A stretch of 64,000 nt of DNA from Lota lota (taxonomy: Eukaryota; Chordata; Actinopteri; Gadiformes; Lotidae). The stretch is taken from contig JACYXH010000864.1 in NCBI GenBank assembly GCA_026745465.1, positions 1,594,501 to 1,658,500 on the forward strand, written 5' to 3'. Positions 12,491-23,135 of this stretch are shown piece by piece. The translations under genes and the position numbers were made by a program. Position 1 is the stretch's first letter. Each line of letters begins with the position of its first letter. The notes beneath the pieces were generated by a model that saw nothing but the letters and a program-made list of their open reading frames with translations, had not been told where the DNA came from and searched no databases.

Positions 12491-12820
12491 GTGTGTGTGG
12501 ATGATGGCTGGTTTAAGCAGCCTCACCTGGCCCGTCAGACTGATTGGCGTCTGGAGCTGGGTGAGGCTGCACACCTGTTGCACATTGAGCAATCAGTGTG
12601 CACAGGTTAAACCAGCCATCACCGCACACACTCAGGGAGAGTTTTCTTACATGGCAGCATGGAGCACCATCTGTTTGTGGCACTATACTCAACCTTGGCA
12701 ATAAACCGGTTTAACATCACCACCCTGTGTCCTTTGTTTGGAGCAGCCCAAGAAAAGTCACCTAGGTGGAGTATGGCAGCCACCGAGGTGGTGTGTAGCT
12801 TGGACTTTGCTACATTAGGC
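12491..12820 (+). repeat. Dispersed repeat with internal inverted repeat
   Basis: Arms GTGTGTGGATGATGGCTGG..TTTAA (12491-12515) and TTAAACCAGCCATCACCGCA.. (12607-12631) can pair around a ~91 bp loop. An AATAAA precedes ACATCACCACCCTGTGTCC and CACCTAGGTGGAGTATGG. The same element occurs on the opposite strand in the B spacers (26006-26345 and 34165-34504), so it is mobile or was once dispersed. It could be a foldback element or an old solo LTR; class not settled. Confidence 0.55.
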
Positions 12821-13155
12821 TTGGTTGACCACAAGCTATAAAGTTGCAGTAGGGTATGGGGATTAAAATACATAAATCATACAAATTGAACCCTCTCCGT
12901 CCCACAGTAACCCACATATTAGAATTAACTGGCTGAATAAGAGCAACATGGAAATAAGGATAATTGGCTTAACTGTGTTTCAGACATTGAAGATTTGCTT
13001 TATTAGACTTGCCAATAATGTTACGGTTACACAGCTATTTTACAAGCTAACGATAGCTAATGTTATGGTAGCAATTTATTTAGAGGAACGCTAATGCCAC
13101 TTGAAACAGCAGCTGTACAGGATCTACACTCAACAGAGCGTCTGTCTAAATAACC

Positions 13156-13507
13156 GCTTGTCATCATTGTGTTGTGTTATGTTCAAATCCCAAAAGCAGC
13201 AAGGAAAGCATCAGGAGAGACTAAGAAATCCTCAGTGAAGGGACTCAGAACGGTACTTCTTCATGGTTTTCAGCTCATTCTCTGACTTCCTCGGTTGTGG
13301 TGGCCTTTTGTTGAAGCTGCTGTTATGCAGATTTATCTTCTTTTATTCATTAATGTAAGATACTCCAATTACATAATGTTTACTATTGCCCCGAGATGTC
13401 TAAGTTCTCTTGTTTATGGCCTGAGGGACAGAAAGTTATTTATAATGTTGAAATACTATGCTGTCTTTGGCTTGTGTTACAAATCACCTCCTGTGTTGGT
13501 TGATTAA
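13156..13507 (+). pseudogene. Truncated OR 131-2-like pseudogene (subfamily A, copy 2)
   Basis: Only the 3' third of the receptor, from TM5 (LVIIVLCYVQI) to the stop at 13507. It begins exactly at the tandem-duplication joint, so the first two thirds were never copied. It shares the TGA in TM6 (13282-13284) with the pseudogene at 4564 and has extra single changes. It has no promoter or start codon and is dead. Confidence 0.93.
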
Positions 13508-14034
13508 AAAAATGAAGAAGAAAAAACAAATGCAACAAAAAAGTGCTGCCTGAATGTTTAAATGTCAAACAGCATTTCTTAAACAAAGAGCCATATGTTC
13601 CTGAACTGTTAGTGGTGTGGGAACTTAGGATCAGAAACAATCATTGGATTTCAGATTGGTCTCTTTTAGGGCAGTGTTTGTCAAATGGGGATACACTTAT
13701 CCATAGGGGTACTTTAAATTATTGCATGGGGTTCTAGGAAAAGGTACGAAAATCAAAATCTGAAGACCACTTTAACAGAATTATGTTAATCTGAATACCT
13801 ACTTACAAGTTCGGTAAATCATACTAATGAATGACAAGCAATCATAAGTGAAGCACAATTCCACTTATACTCTAAATGTAAATATTCACACTAACAGTTT
13901 TATGTTCATGTTTATAAATAACATGCGCATACGTTTCCTTGCTCGAAAAGTTTTGTGGTGGGAGAGGGGTACTTGGCTGTAAAATATATCTTAGAGAGTA
14001 CATTAGGGTTTTATGGTACAGTATAAATATATAC

Positions 14035-14089
<55 letters not shown>

Positions 14090-14297
14090 TATATACGGTA
14101 ACTTTTTCATGCCAATACATTACAGCTTGATTTGTGTTATTTTTCCATATTTTCTTCTGATTGTCCATTAAATGTGTGGCCATAGCATCTACAGTACTTG
14201 GCTGCAGGTAAACTAATCATTGCTGAGATGGGCAGTGTTTGTTTTGCAGTGTTTGGCCCTATGCAGTCCTGATTACTGACATAGGACTTCGGCAAAG
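13508..14297. other. Duplicated spacer with hAT-like relic and TA run
   Basis: Matches 5434-6214. The hAT-like start lies at 13672 and the expanded (TA)n run at about 14035-14092. No gene. Confidence 0.6.
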
Positions 14298-14583
14298 ACC
14301 AGAGGCCCTGGTGAGCTTCTCTGACAGTGAAGCTGTTGACCAACCAAAAGGTGAAGTTAGGTTGTACAATTAAGGGCCACATTGGGAGCCTGATTTAAAA
14401 AATCTGCCAGCCTGTTAGTTACGAAACAGGGGAACCTCTGCAGAACAATACCTGGGGATCGCCCAAAATATGTCCCTCTAACACATTACAACCAAGTAAT
14501 TCACAAGATTATATACACAACAGGACTAGGGAGATAGGTGACTGGGTGTGTATATATCTTTGAGCCAATGTGACCATGTCTGT

Positions 14584-14625
<42 letters not shown>

Positions 14626-14633
14626 ACGTGTGT

Positions 14634-14670
<37 letters not shown>

Positions 14671-14830
14671 CTTGATTGGTATGCCTGTGAACATGTCTCA
14701 TGTACCAACAAAGAAATGCAAAATAAACATAAATTTATCTGAACCGTACAATGTCATTATTATATGATGATTTAAATATTACTGATATATAATACTATAC
14801 GAATACATAGAGAAAAGAACCGATAATCCT
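14298..14830. other. Segment retained only in copy 2, with (TG)n microsatellite
   Basis: Unique sequence from ACCAGAGGCCC, including a (TG)n tract at 14583-14668 broken by TGCACG. Its left part matches, inverted, the relic at about 41480-41580 (CTTTTGGTTGG and ACAACCTAAC shared). The segment is therefore ancestral and was lost from copy 1. Confidence 0.75.
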
Positions 14831-16028
14831 TTCCCGGCACTTGGGTGTGTTTGTAAGTTAAACAGCAGTATGACAGTGTTGCAATATGAATGGCATAATG
14901 CACAGTATACTAATAATACATGTCCAGAACACAGCCACGTACAAACAATGTCAATAGATGCTACGTCGTGGAACTTAACAGCAACAACAATAGGGGATTA
15001 GTTTGATTCGAAGCTTAACGAATCCAGATATTTTCTGAACTTGGAACCTAGTAATGGACCCCTACCCTAATTCAGGGGTTGAAACCAGACAAGCGTGAGA
15101 CGACCAATCAAGTTGCAAAAATTATAATAAAAAATGGTGACACTCCATAGGAGGCAAATCAACACTTTCAAAACGGTGGTATGTCAACCAGTGGTTGAGG
15201 TCATGGACGCTACATCGGTATTTTATACAGTCTATGCTTTGAGCACGATTCCAAGGAGTAATTCTGAAAAGCTTGGTAACTATATGCCCTGGTCAAGCAA
15301 TACATCAATAGTACAATATCACTGAAGAAAATATATTCATCGTTTCATTTTTAAGTATATATTGGTATAGATCATATATTATAAAAAAAGATAATGTACT
15401 GATTTTGTTTACCTATTGCATTAGTCTATAATATTATACATTCTTGCAATTGAGACAACAATATTTGGTGTATACAAATTATTACTATGCTTTTGAATTA
15501 CTGGAAGACAAAGAGACTTACATAAACAAGGAAGAGGATACACAAGGGAATAATTATTATTTATAGTTAAAATAAGTAGCAACTATGTAAAATAAAAAAT
15601 ATGATATAGAATATTTAGTAGTTATAGAACATAATGTTGTTAAAAAAAATCACTGACAAGAAAAAGGTCAGTGAAATAAAGATCAGCTTCTGTGCGATTA
15701 GGGCTGTTTGTTCCAAGAGTATGCCTTCCATAAGTGTTAGAGTGCAGTACTCACTTAGTATAAAGTTTCGACTCATATTCACCACATCACTTTACATTTT
15801 TCATATTGTCTTTCTAATCCATAACAATATGTAAGGACAGTACTGTATGTGTTAGCCATGCAGTGGGAGAAATGTTGGATTAAATGTAATAAAACAAATA
15901 TAGACCTCAGTATTATTTATGTTACGTTCCAAAATATTTCGGGATAACATTCTTTGTTAAAATTATGTTTGTGCAAAGGTCGTCTTTTTCTTAAGGGAAA
16001 TGTATAGAGGGTTGAAGTAAAGTGTTTG
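14831..16028. other. Duplicated spacer before second intact A receptor
   Basis: Matches 6241-7440 with scattered single-base changes. No gene or element recognised. Confidence 0.6.
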
Positions 16029-16285
16029 AAAACTTCTGAGCAACAACATATTAGTACTTGCTAATAGACTGATGTAACTGATGTCTCAGTAGTAATAATT
16101 ATTTGCACACTTGGGTGCCACTAATAGATCCTGTGAGTGAGTTTTCAATATGGGAACAATGTTTTGAACAGCTTGAACAATTTGTTTTATTGTTGACATA
16201 GTTATGGAAAAACATTAGATACACACAAGGCAGAATGTCATCATTAAGTGCTTCATCTGGGACTCATTATAACCTCAGTGATCAT
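16029..16285 (+). promoter_or_regulatory. Conserved OR upstream module, copy 3
   Basis: Near-identical to 7441-7700, placed ~930-670 bp before the ATG at 16957. Confidence 0.45.
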
Positions 16286-16956
16286 GAGAGGTTATTAACC
16301 TCTAATTACAACCCAACAAAATAAAGAGAAGAGAAAGGCTCCTGGGAGACAGCGGTCATTGTTGAACCCTATGGAGAAGTTCTGGGCCTATCAATGAAAC
16401 ATCTGTGAAGGAGGGGACCTACCTGATTAACCCAAAGAAGAGAATACCCCACCCCCTCTCAAGACAAGAAAAAAGGAAGAAGTACTGATTATTAGAAGAG
16501 GGATTAGAAAGTCCAGTCAAGTCCTATGAGCTCAACTGACCCACCCATAACAACATCTAAATTTTAACAGCCAATGAAATGCATTGGTGCCAACTTAGAA
16601 GGTATGACGACATTGGACTGTTAGTTCTCTGTTTCTCGCTATTCATTGGGTTGTATTTATATATCGCCATGCGTGGTGTCATCTCAGAACACTGAAAACA
16701 CGGACACTGAAAAAGGCCAAATTGTGTGTCAATTTGTTTTTCTGGAACTGTGTAGTCTTTTCTGGAACCACCTGGGCCACAACTTCCTCCAGGCATTTTA
16801 AGTGGACTGTCTTGCAAACGTCTTGTTTTTTACACTATTTACAATTTCAGTCCATGGACATGATCAAAAAAGAAGTTTAGGTAATGGTGCATGAATTGGT
16901 AATTGAATACAAAAGATACATATATATGTATATACTCTAGCCACATATATGTTAAC
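16286..16956. other. 5' flank of second intact A receptor
   Basis: Matches 7701-8384 apart from lacking one ~21 bp repeat unit. An ATG at 16903 is in frame with the receptor and would add 18 residues. Copy 1 has a stop in that frame, so the ATG at 16957 is preferred. Confidence 0.5.
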
Positions 16957-17901
16957 ATGGCTTATAACAACTCAACACAATCTGGAGGTTTACCTTTGTC
17001 ATTGAAAAATATCAATTACCAGGTCCTAATTGTACAGGTTCTGATTGCAATTTTTCTGTACCTCAACTGTCTGCTCCTCACAACCTTTTTCAAGAAGGAC
17101 TACTTTCGCAAAAGCATGCGCTACATCTTCTTTGCCTATACCCTGATGTCAGACTGCCTGTACCTAATGGGGACCGACGTTCTGCTACTCTTGTCGTTTT
17201 ATCAAATTGTCATGCAAATTTGGCTCTGTGTTCTCTTACTTATAGTGGTGACTGCATACACTTTTGTCTTCCCTTTAACACTGACATTGATGACTCTGGA
17301 GCGTTATGTGGCCATCTGCATGCCAATGCAGCACGGGGACTTATGCACCCCGCGCCAAGCTCTGCACTGCATTCTGATAATCAACGCCATCAGCACCATA
17401 CCAATCAGCATCTCTCTCTCTATCTACTTGGCCTCAGTGCCTCTCAGCATGTTCACAGAGGATAGGGTGTGCACGGTTGAAATGCTCATCATTCACAGAT
17501 GGCAAAGTCATTACTGGTCGGCCATAACTCAGTTATACTTTGTAATTATGTTTGTCATCGTTGTGGTCTGTTATGTTCAAATCACAAAAGCAGCCAGGAA
17601 AGCATCAGGAGAGACTAAACAATCCTCAGGGAAGGGACTCAGAACGGTAATTCTTCATGGTTTTCAGCTCCTTCTCTGCCTTACTCGGCTGTGGTGCCCT
17701 TTAGTTGAAGCTGTCATTATGCAGCACAATATGCTTTTATTCATTAATGTGAGATATGCCAATTACATCGTATTTACTCTTGCCCCGAGATGTCTAAGTT
17801 CCCTTGTTTATGGCCTCAGGGACCGAAGGTTATTTGTAATTTTGAAATATTATGCTGCATTTGGTTTGTGTTACAAAGCACCTCCTTATTTGCCAGATTG
17901 A
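16957..17901 (+). CDS. Odorant receptor 131-2-like (subfamily A, gene 2)
   Basis: Intact 314-residue single-exon GPCR, tandem copy of the gene at 8385, with the same seven membrane segments, N-terminal NST sequon, LERYVAIC, LHGFQLLLC and PRCLSSLVYGLRD. Differences from gene 1 include F19I, F69Y, D82Y, I92V, V163L, Y169D, L176M, F204V, F249L, T253V, T263I, K264N, A294V and F296L. At several of these sites (INV in EL3, PLS and EM in EL2) this copy matches the older pseudogene at 4564, so it looks closer to the ancestor. It is expected in olfactory neuron cilia; ligand unknown. The start was chosen because MAYNNST is shared by all A members. Confidence 0.92.
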   Translation: MAYNNSTQSGGLPLSLKNINYQVLIVQVLIAIFLYLNCLLLTTFFKKDYFRKSMRYIFFAYTLMSDCLYLMGTDVLLLLSFYQIVMQIWLCVLLLIVVTAYTFVFPLTLTLMTLERYVAICMPMQHGDLCTPRQALHCILIINAISTIPISISLSIYLASVPLSMFTEDRVCTVEMLIIHRWQSHYWSAITQLYFVIMFVIVVVCYVQITKAARKASGETKQSSGKGLRTVILHGFQLLLCLTRLWCPLVEAVIMQHNMLLFINVRYANYIVFTLAPRCLSSLVYGLRDRRLFVILKYYAAFGLCYKAPPYLPD

Positions 17902-19800
17902 AAACAATTGGTTTTAAGGTCCTGAAGAAATTATTACTGCCTGAATGGATTATTGTATTTTAGGGTAGGGTGAATTTGTTTTGTGGCCCCCTTTATTTTT
18001 TCTATGCCTACACTGTCAAAACAATAACCTCAAAAAATGGTAGAAAGTCTGGAAGCAAAGTTTCCAGACGGATGAGGTCAAACTACGGTAAATAACTGTT
18101 CCACAAAATTACATGTAATAAACTCTTAAAATACAGAGCAGGTTTAACAGTCAAAGTTAATTAAATTACAGCATATTAATGTTGATAAATGTTCACTAAA
18201 CAGTGGAAAAACAGATATATTATGTCAAAATACATTAAAAAACAACCTTTCAGGTAAATGTATGGCATTTATTTGTTACTTTATGAAACTGCCCAGTCTA
18301 CCTACACATCTACGTAATTTCAAGATTCTCCAAATAAAAAAAATAAAACACAATGTATAAACACAGAATGAATTTCTGCACATTTACAGTATTAGTTAGT
18401 CATTTTTGATAATTGTAATGTTAGAAATGTCATAGGACAATGGAAAACTAAGCATTGTATGTCAAAATTCATGAACAATAGCTATATTCAAACATAAACT
18501 CTGTAAATGTGGGGTGTTAAGCAGTTATGTTATGGAATTTCCCATTATACTGTATCTACAGTGATTTCCTATTCAAATATGGGTTCAGAACAAGGAAACA
18601 ATGTATAAACATGTAATAAATACCTTCAATGAAACAGAAAGGTCTGTACATTTATGGCGTTCAAAATGTTTGTGAATGTGAATATTTACATTTAAGGCAT
18701 TTAGCAGATGCTTTCTTCCAACGACATACATTTGTCAGTAGAAAATGAAACAACAATATATCACTGTCGGTACAGTAAGGATGTCAATAGAACAAGTTTC
18801 CAAGGGTGTCAATAGAACAAGTTTCAAGCACTCACAATTGGTGGTAATAGGTGAACTCTGAACAAATGTGGCTTGAGTCACTTGCGGTAGCTGGTAAGCG
18901 ACTCAGCTGACACAAATGTGGCTTGAGTCACTTGCGGTAGCTGGTAAGCGACTCAGCTGATAGCGGCAGGGAGCTCATTCCACCACCGTGACGCCAAACA
19001 GAGATGAGTTGTGACTTAGCTGAGCGACCTCTGCGTCCTCTTAGCGATGGCGGTACCATTCTTTTTTTTTCTTTTTCTTTTTTTCAATAAAACAATGACA
19101 CAGGTATGATTACACTGTAAGCGTCGTGTCTAGCGAAACAACATTTATCGTAGTTTTCAAAGACTGTCGCGTATGCCCATATGCAGGAGAGAAGGAGGGG
19201 GCTTCCCAGCGTTACCGGACGGGCGGAGCAGGGAGCTAGTTAAGTTCTGGTTTCTACTAACAGCGATCATGACCGAAAACATGTCCTTTGGGCCCAGAGT
19301 TCAAAATACCGAACTATTCCTTTAATAAGTAGCTACATTCAAAGATACATTTATGTATAGTTACACAATCAGACATTTTAAGTCATTCAAGTTTTTACAC
19401 ATTCGATGTTTAAATATAAGTTTGAAGACAAATGTCAAGAGCGAAAATACATCCCATGTAATTAATACTGACTGCAAATCTCTTTTTACACTATTCAGTT
19501 TTCATTTTGAAAATGTCAAGATGCTCAAGAATTCAATGCACTTGACGTTTCTTTTGAAAGCAAATCTCTTCACGTGTTCAGCTGACATTTTATGGGTTTA
19601 CATCAGCAATCCAGTCATTTCAAGTATATACGTTTTACAAGTGTACACAAACTAAATAGTAAAATTATAGTACAGTTTACTTTAAAGAATCATTTTCTGT
19701 GTCATTTTAGTACATGCTTAACCATACATCACGTAAGTCAGAGGTTTTAAAGTCAGGGGCTGTCATTTCAATTTATTTCATGGCATAGTGGTGATGCACA
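17902..19800. repeat. Duplicated 3' flank: tandem-repeat array and dispersed repeats
   Basis: Matches 9330-11452. It holds the degenerate ~240 bp array (18040-18650, one unit shorter), the ACATTTAAGGCATTTAGCAG repeat with its 54 bp duplication (about 18690-19050), and a repeat-like block at 19190-19330. No gene. Confidence 0.6.
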
Positions 19801-20033
19801 TTAAAGGATAAGGCCAGTGTATGTTTATACGTATTGTTAGCATGGCCTATGAAAAGAGCAAAACCTGCAATGCATTTCAGCTGTGTCCCATATAGCCACA
19901 ATCAGAAATACCTCATCTTATGTAACAGATGGACAATAGTTGTTAGTAATAGAAAAACATTAGTTTTTTTCCTTTTACAGAGGCCATGTTTACGATAAGT
20001 AAAATACAAAATTACACCAGCTTTATCCTTTAA
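19801..20033. mobile_element. Short MITE-like element, second copy
   Basis: Duplicate of 11453-11691, with inverted ends TTAAAGGATAAGGC and GCTTTATCCTTTAA. It was carried along by the segmental duplication, not a new insertion. Confidence 0.5.
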
Positions 20034-20832
20034 AGTGATATTGAATCTTGGTAGAACTTTGTGTTGTATTGTCCATGCTGTAAGACCAAAATATGGATTT
20101 TATTCAGCATATGCTCCTGTGCTTCACAAGTAGGTAACGTTCAACAGCCCTCCATACACATTCATTGCATGGCGAAACTGGAAACAGAAACCGAGTAGAT
20201 TCCTATTGCAAACCTTTTTCACCTAAAATTAGATTACCATTTCCTTTTAACCGTCTCTGTACTGAGTCAATAATGTCTTTGCTTTAGGAAGGGGCATGTC
20301 ACAATTCAAAAGGTGGCCTAATTTGATATGATTACAGCCTTTTTTGCAATTCAATGAATGTGTATTGGGAGGCTATACTGTGTTCCACACGTGTGAAGCA
20401 CAGGAGCAGCTGATGAAGACGTTTAGCAATATTTGGACTTATGTCAGTCCACTAAACTCTACAACCCAAACTTCAATATCATTTCAAGGGAAGTGGCCCA
20501 GTCCTGATGTTCATACATGGTATGAGGCTGTGCCCAGCAATAAGTGCAGGTCACAGATGAAAAGACAAGGTAATGAAGATGGGATCAGCAATTTCAGAAA
20601 TCTATGCATTCAGTCACAATATATAATTTTACTATCAGGAACAAATCTATTGTATTTCACTAGCTGAACGTAGTGTCTGAAATTAAACATTAGCTTGAAA
20701 GCAGATAATCTACGAGAACAAGGCTGTTTCTATGATAATGTTTTGATGCACTTAACATTAGCTACATTACTGCACTGTGTTTATAGATCAGTTAGCTTTA
20801 GCTATTTTGTTTTTCTTTAATTAGGTGTGGGA
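20034..20832. other. Duplicated non-coding spacer
   Basis: Matches 11692-12490. No gene. Confidence 0.5.
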
Positions 20833-21165
20833 GTGTGTGTGGATGATGGCTGGTTTAAGCAGCCTCACCTGGCCCGTCAGACTGATTGGCGTCTGGAGCT
20901 GGGTGAGGCTGCACACCTGTTGCACATTGAGCAATCAGTGTGCACAGGTTAAACCAGCCATCACCGCACACACTCAGGGAGAGATCTCATACATGGCAGC
21001 ATGGAGCACCAGCTGTTTGTGGCAATATACTCAACCTTGGCAATAAAATGGTTTAACATCACCACCCTGTGTCCTTTGTTTGGAGCAGCCCAAGAAAAGT
21101 CACCTAGGTGGAGTATGGCAGCCACCGAGGTGGTGTGTAGCTTGGACTTTGCTACATTAGGCTTG
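20833..21165 (+). repeat. Dispersed repeat with internal inverted repeat, second copy
   Basis: Duplicate of 12491-12820, with the same GATGGCTGGTTTAA and TTAAACCAGCCATC arms and the same ACATCACCACCCTGTGTCC. Confidence 0.55.
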
Positions 21166-21865
21166 GTTGACCACAAGCTGTAAAGTTGCAGTAGGGTATG
21201 GGGATTAAAATACATAAATCATACAAATTGAACCCTCTCCGTCCCACAGTAACCCACATATTAGAATTAACTGGCTGAATAAGAGCAACATGGAAATAAG
21301 GATAATTGGCTTAGCTGTGTTTCAGACATTGAAGATTTGCTTTATTAGACTTGCCAATAATGTTACGGTTACACAGCTATTTTACAAGCTAACGATAGCT
21401 AATGTTATGGTAGCAATTTATCAGAGGAACGCTAATGCCACTTGAAACAGCAGCTGTACAGGATCTACACTCAACAGAGCGTCTGTCTAAATAACGGTTG
21501 GTGGTGATGACGATACAATAAAGCCTCTTATTTATCACACTGACACAAGATAGTGAAGCCACTATTAGTGGCATAATAATGGTTATTATTATGCACCAGA
21601 TAAATAAACGTAATTACATATACCATAATACTCTTCAGAATGTTTCCTCCCAAATATTTAGTAAAAATACAGAAGAATGCCAAACTTCTATTCATTGACC
21701 CAAGCATAAACATAAGGGTAATAGCAATAGCATGATCTAAGTTACTTCTGGAGAAATACCGCCTATGACAACCACCATGGGAGTAAAGGGTGACGAATCA
21801 CAACCATGGAAAATGAGGGTACAACTGGCTCATACGTAAGACGTCACATATCTATAGGCAAGATG

Positions 21866-22168
21866 AATAAAATACGGCTATTTGGTTATTCATCTGTGAG
21901 CTGAGGAGCCGCAACTCAAGTAAGTGCACTGAATAAGGGTGTGTACTGGTAGTTGGAATATTTGTGGAACTAATAAGTTAACTGGATTTGGCATTTTTCT
22001 TATTCTGTTGTTTATCATTGACAGCTGGAATATACAGACATCTGTCTTCCTATTTAAATTTGATGTGTGTTGATGCAATTGTTAGGGCAATGCACAATGT
22101 TTTAACAGATATTTGATCCATGATTGTGTGAATATTAACTAATTTCCTTCTTTGGGTTTTCTTCCCAG
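21866..22168 (+). promoter_or_regulatory. Promoter, 5' UTR exon and intron of OR B1
   Basis: TATA-like AATAAAATA at 21866-21874. About 45 bases later a consensus donor, CTCAA|GTAAGT, is at 21919/21920. A polypyrimidine tract and acceptor GGGTTTTCTTCCCAG end at 22168, 13 bases before the ATG. All parts are kept in the three B units. OR genes commonly have a spliced 5' UTR; transcription itself is not shown. Confidence 0.55.
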
Positions 22169-22181
22169 TTCACATTTCAAC

Positions 22182-23135
22182 ATGCAGAATGTGACTGGAT
22201 TGTTGGACAATTCAACATCTCCAACCAATTTACACGTTATCATCAAGGTGTGTGTGGTAGTTCCCTTCTTCTCCATCTTCCTCTTCTGCATCGTGCTCAT
22301 GCTCTACATCTTCACATCTAACCGGCACTTCATGGACAGCACTCGCTACATCTTGTTTGCCTTCATGCTTGTCAACGACACCCTAGTAATACTGTCCTCT
22401 GTGCTGCTCTTTCTGCTGGCCATGGGCCGCTTGAGGTTCCCCATTGTCTTCTGTGCCCCCTTGCTCTTCTTCTCCACCGCTACCTTCCTCAACACCCCTC
22501 TCATCCTAGCTACCATGTCACTGGAGCGCTACGTGGCCATCATGCACCCACTGCAGTGCCCACCTGCCTGGCGCTCCGACCGCGTCTGGATCATCTTGCT
22601 GTGCCTGTGGCTCATCAGCTGTATCCTCCCCACAGTGGACTTCTCCATAGCGGAGACTCGTCCCGGCGTGAACATCCTCTCCACGCCGGTTTATTGCAAC
22701 GCCGTGGTGCTCAACTCGTCTCCCGTCCAGACTTTGTTCAAGGTCTCCCTGAATGGGCTTTTCTTCGGGGCGGTGGCGCTCATCATCCTCTACACCTACA
22801 TAAGGATCCTCCTGGAGACCAAGAAGATGAGGCAGGACAGGGCCTCTGTGAACAAAGCAATGCACACCGTGCTGCTCCACGGCTTTCAGCTGCTGCTCTG
22901 CCTCATGGCCTTCACCAATCCCATTACAGAAAGGCTACTCCTGCTCAACACCTATTGGCTGCCCAGTGATATCTACTTCTTCACCTTTTTCTGTTTTTGC
23001 CTCATACCGCGTTTCCTCAGCCCACTCATCTACGGCTGGCGGGACAAGAGCCTGAGAGACCACATGAGAAAAGCCACCTTTTGCTGCTCTCATAGTCTCA
23101 GGACCCGTGGCATGGTGAAGCCATCTGGGTTTTGA
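22182..23135 (+). CDS. Odorant receptor 131-2-like (subfamily B, gene 1)
   Basis: 317 residues from MQNVTGLLDNST. The ATG follows a splice acceptor at 22168, and the longer frame upstream has no ATG, so this start is preferred. N-terminal sequons are NVT and NST. Seven membrane segments are evident: VVVPFFSIFLFCIVLMLYIF (TM1), RYILFAFMLVNDTLV (TM2), LLFFSTATFLNTPLILATM with SLERYVAI (TM3), WIILLCLWLISCILP (TM4), NGLLFFGAVALIILYTY region (TM5), VLLHGFQLLLCLMAF (TM6) and IPRFLSPLIYGWRDK (TM7). The C-tail is Cys-rich (TFCCSHS). It is a chemosensory GPCR, only distantly like the A genes but with the same LERY and LHGFQLLLC signatures. It differs from B2/B3 at about nine residues. A likely poly(A) signal is at 23652. 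Confidence 0.93.
   Translation: MQNVTGLLDNSTSPTNLHVIIKVCVVVPFFSIFLFCIVLMLYIFTSNRHFMDSTRYILFAFMLVNDTLVILSSVLLFLLAMGRLRFPIVFCAPLLFFSTATFLNTPLILATMSLERYVAIMHPLQCPPAWRSDRVWIILLCLWLISCILPTVDFSIAETRPGVNILSTPVYCNAVVLNSSPVQTLFKVSLNGLFFGAVALIILYTYIRILLETKKMRQDRASVNKAMHTVLLHGFQLLLCLMAFTNPITERLLLLNTYWLPSDIYFFTFFCFCLIPRFLSPLIYGWRDKSLRDHMRKATFCCSHSLRTRGMVKPSGF

Larger units (their letters stand above)
5082..13154 (+). repeat. 8.07 kb tandem segmental duplication, copy 1 (A unit)
   Basis: Runs from the middle of the A pseudogene (TM5) past the intact OR at 8385 to TAAATAAC at 13154. Copy 2 follows directly from 13156 and stays nearly identical by eye to 21495. Differences larger than single bases are a ~533 bp segment missing here (scar at 6215-6240), a ~219 bp segment missing in copy 2, and a duplicated ~21 bp piece near 8158-8180. 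Confidence 0.92.
13156..21495 (+). repeat. 8.34 kb tandem segmental duplication, copy 2 (A unit)
   Basis: Near-identical to 5082-13154. It keeps the 533 bp segment 14298-14830 that copy 1 lost, and lacks ~219 bp of the tandem-repeat array (joint near 18306). The right end merges into the upstream region of the first B receptor. Confidence 0.92.

Noticed and set aside
16903-16956. 18-residue N-terminal extension of the A receptor gene 2
   Set aside because: The matching frame in copy 1 has a stop, and all A members share the MAYNNST start.
22152-22181. Ten extra codons before MQNVTG in the B receptors
   Set aside because: They start at TTG, not ATG, and cover a pyrimidine tract and splice acceptor.
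22518-22969. Long antisense and alternate-frame ORFs inside the B receptors
   Set aside because: Shadows of the GC-rich receptor coding sequence. They repeat in each copy.
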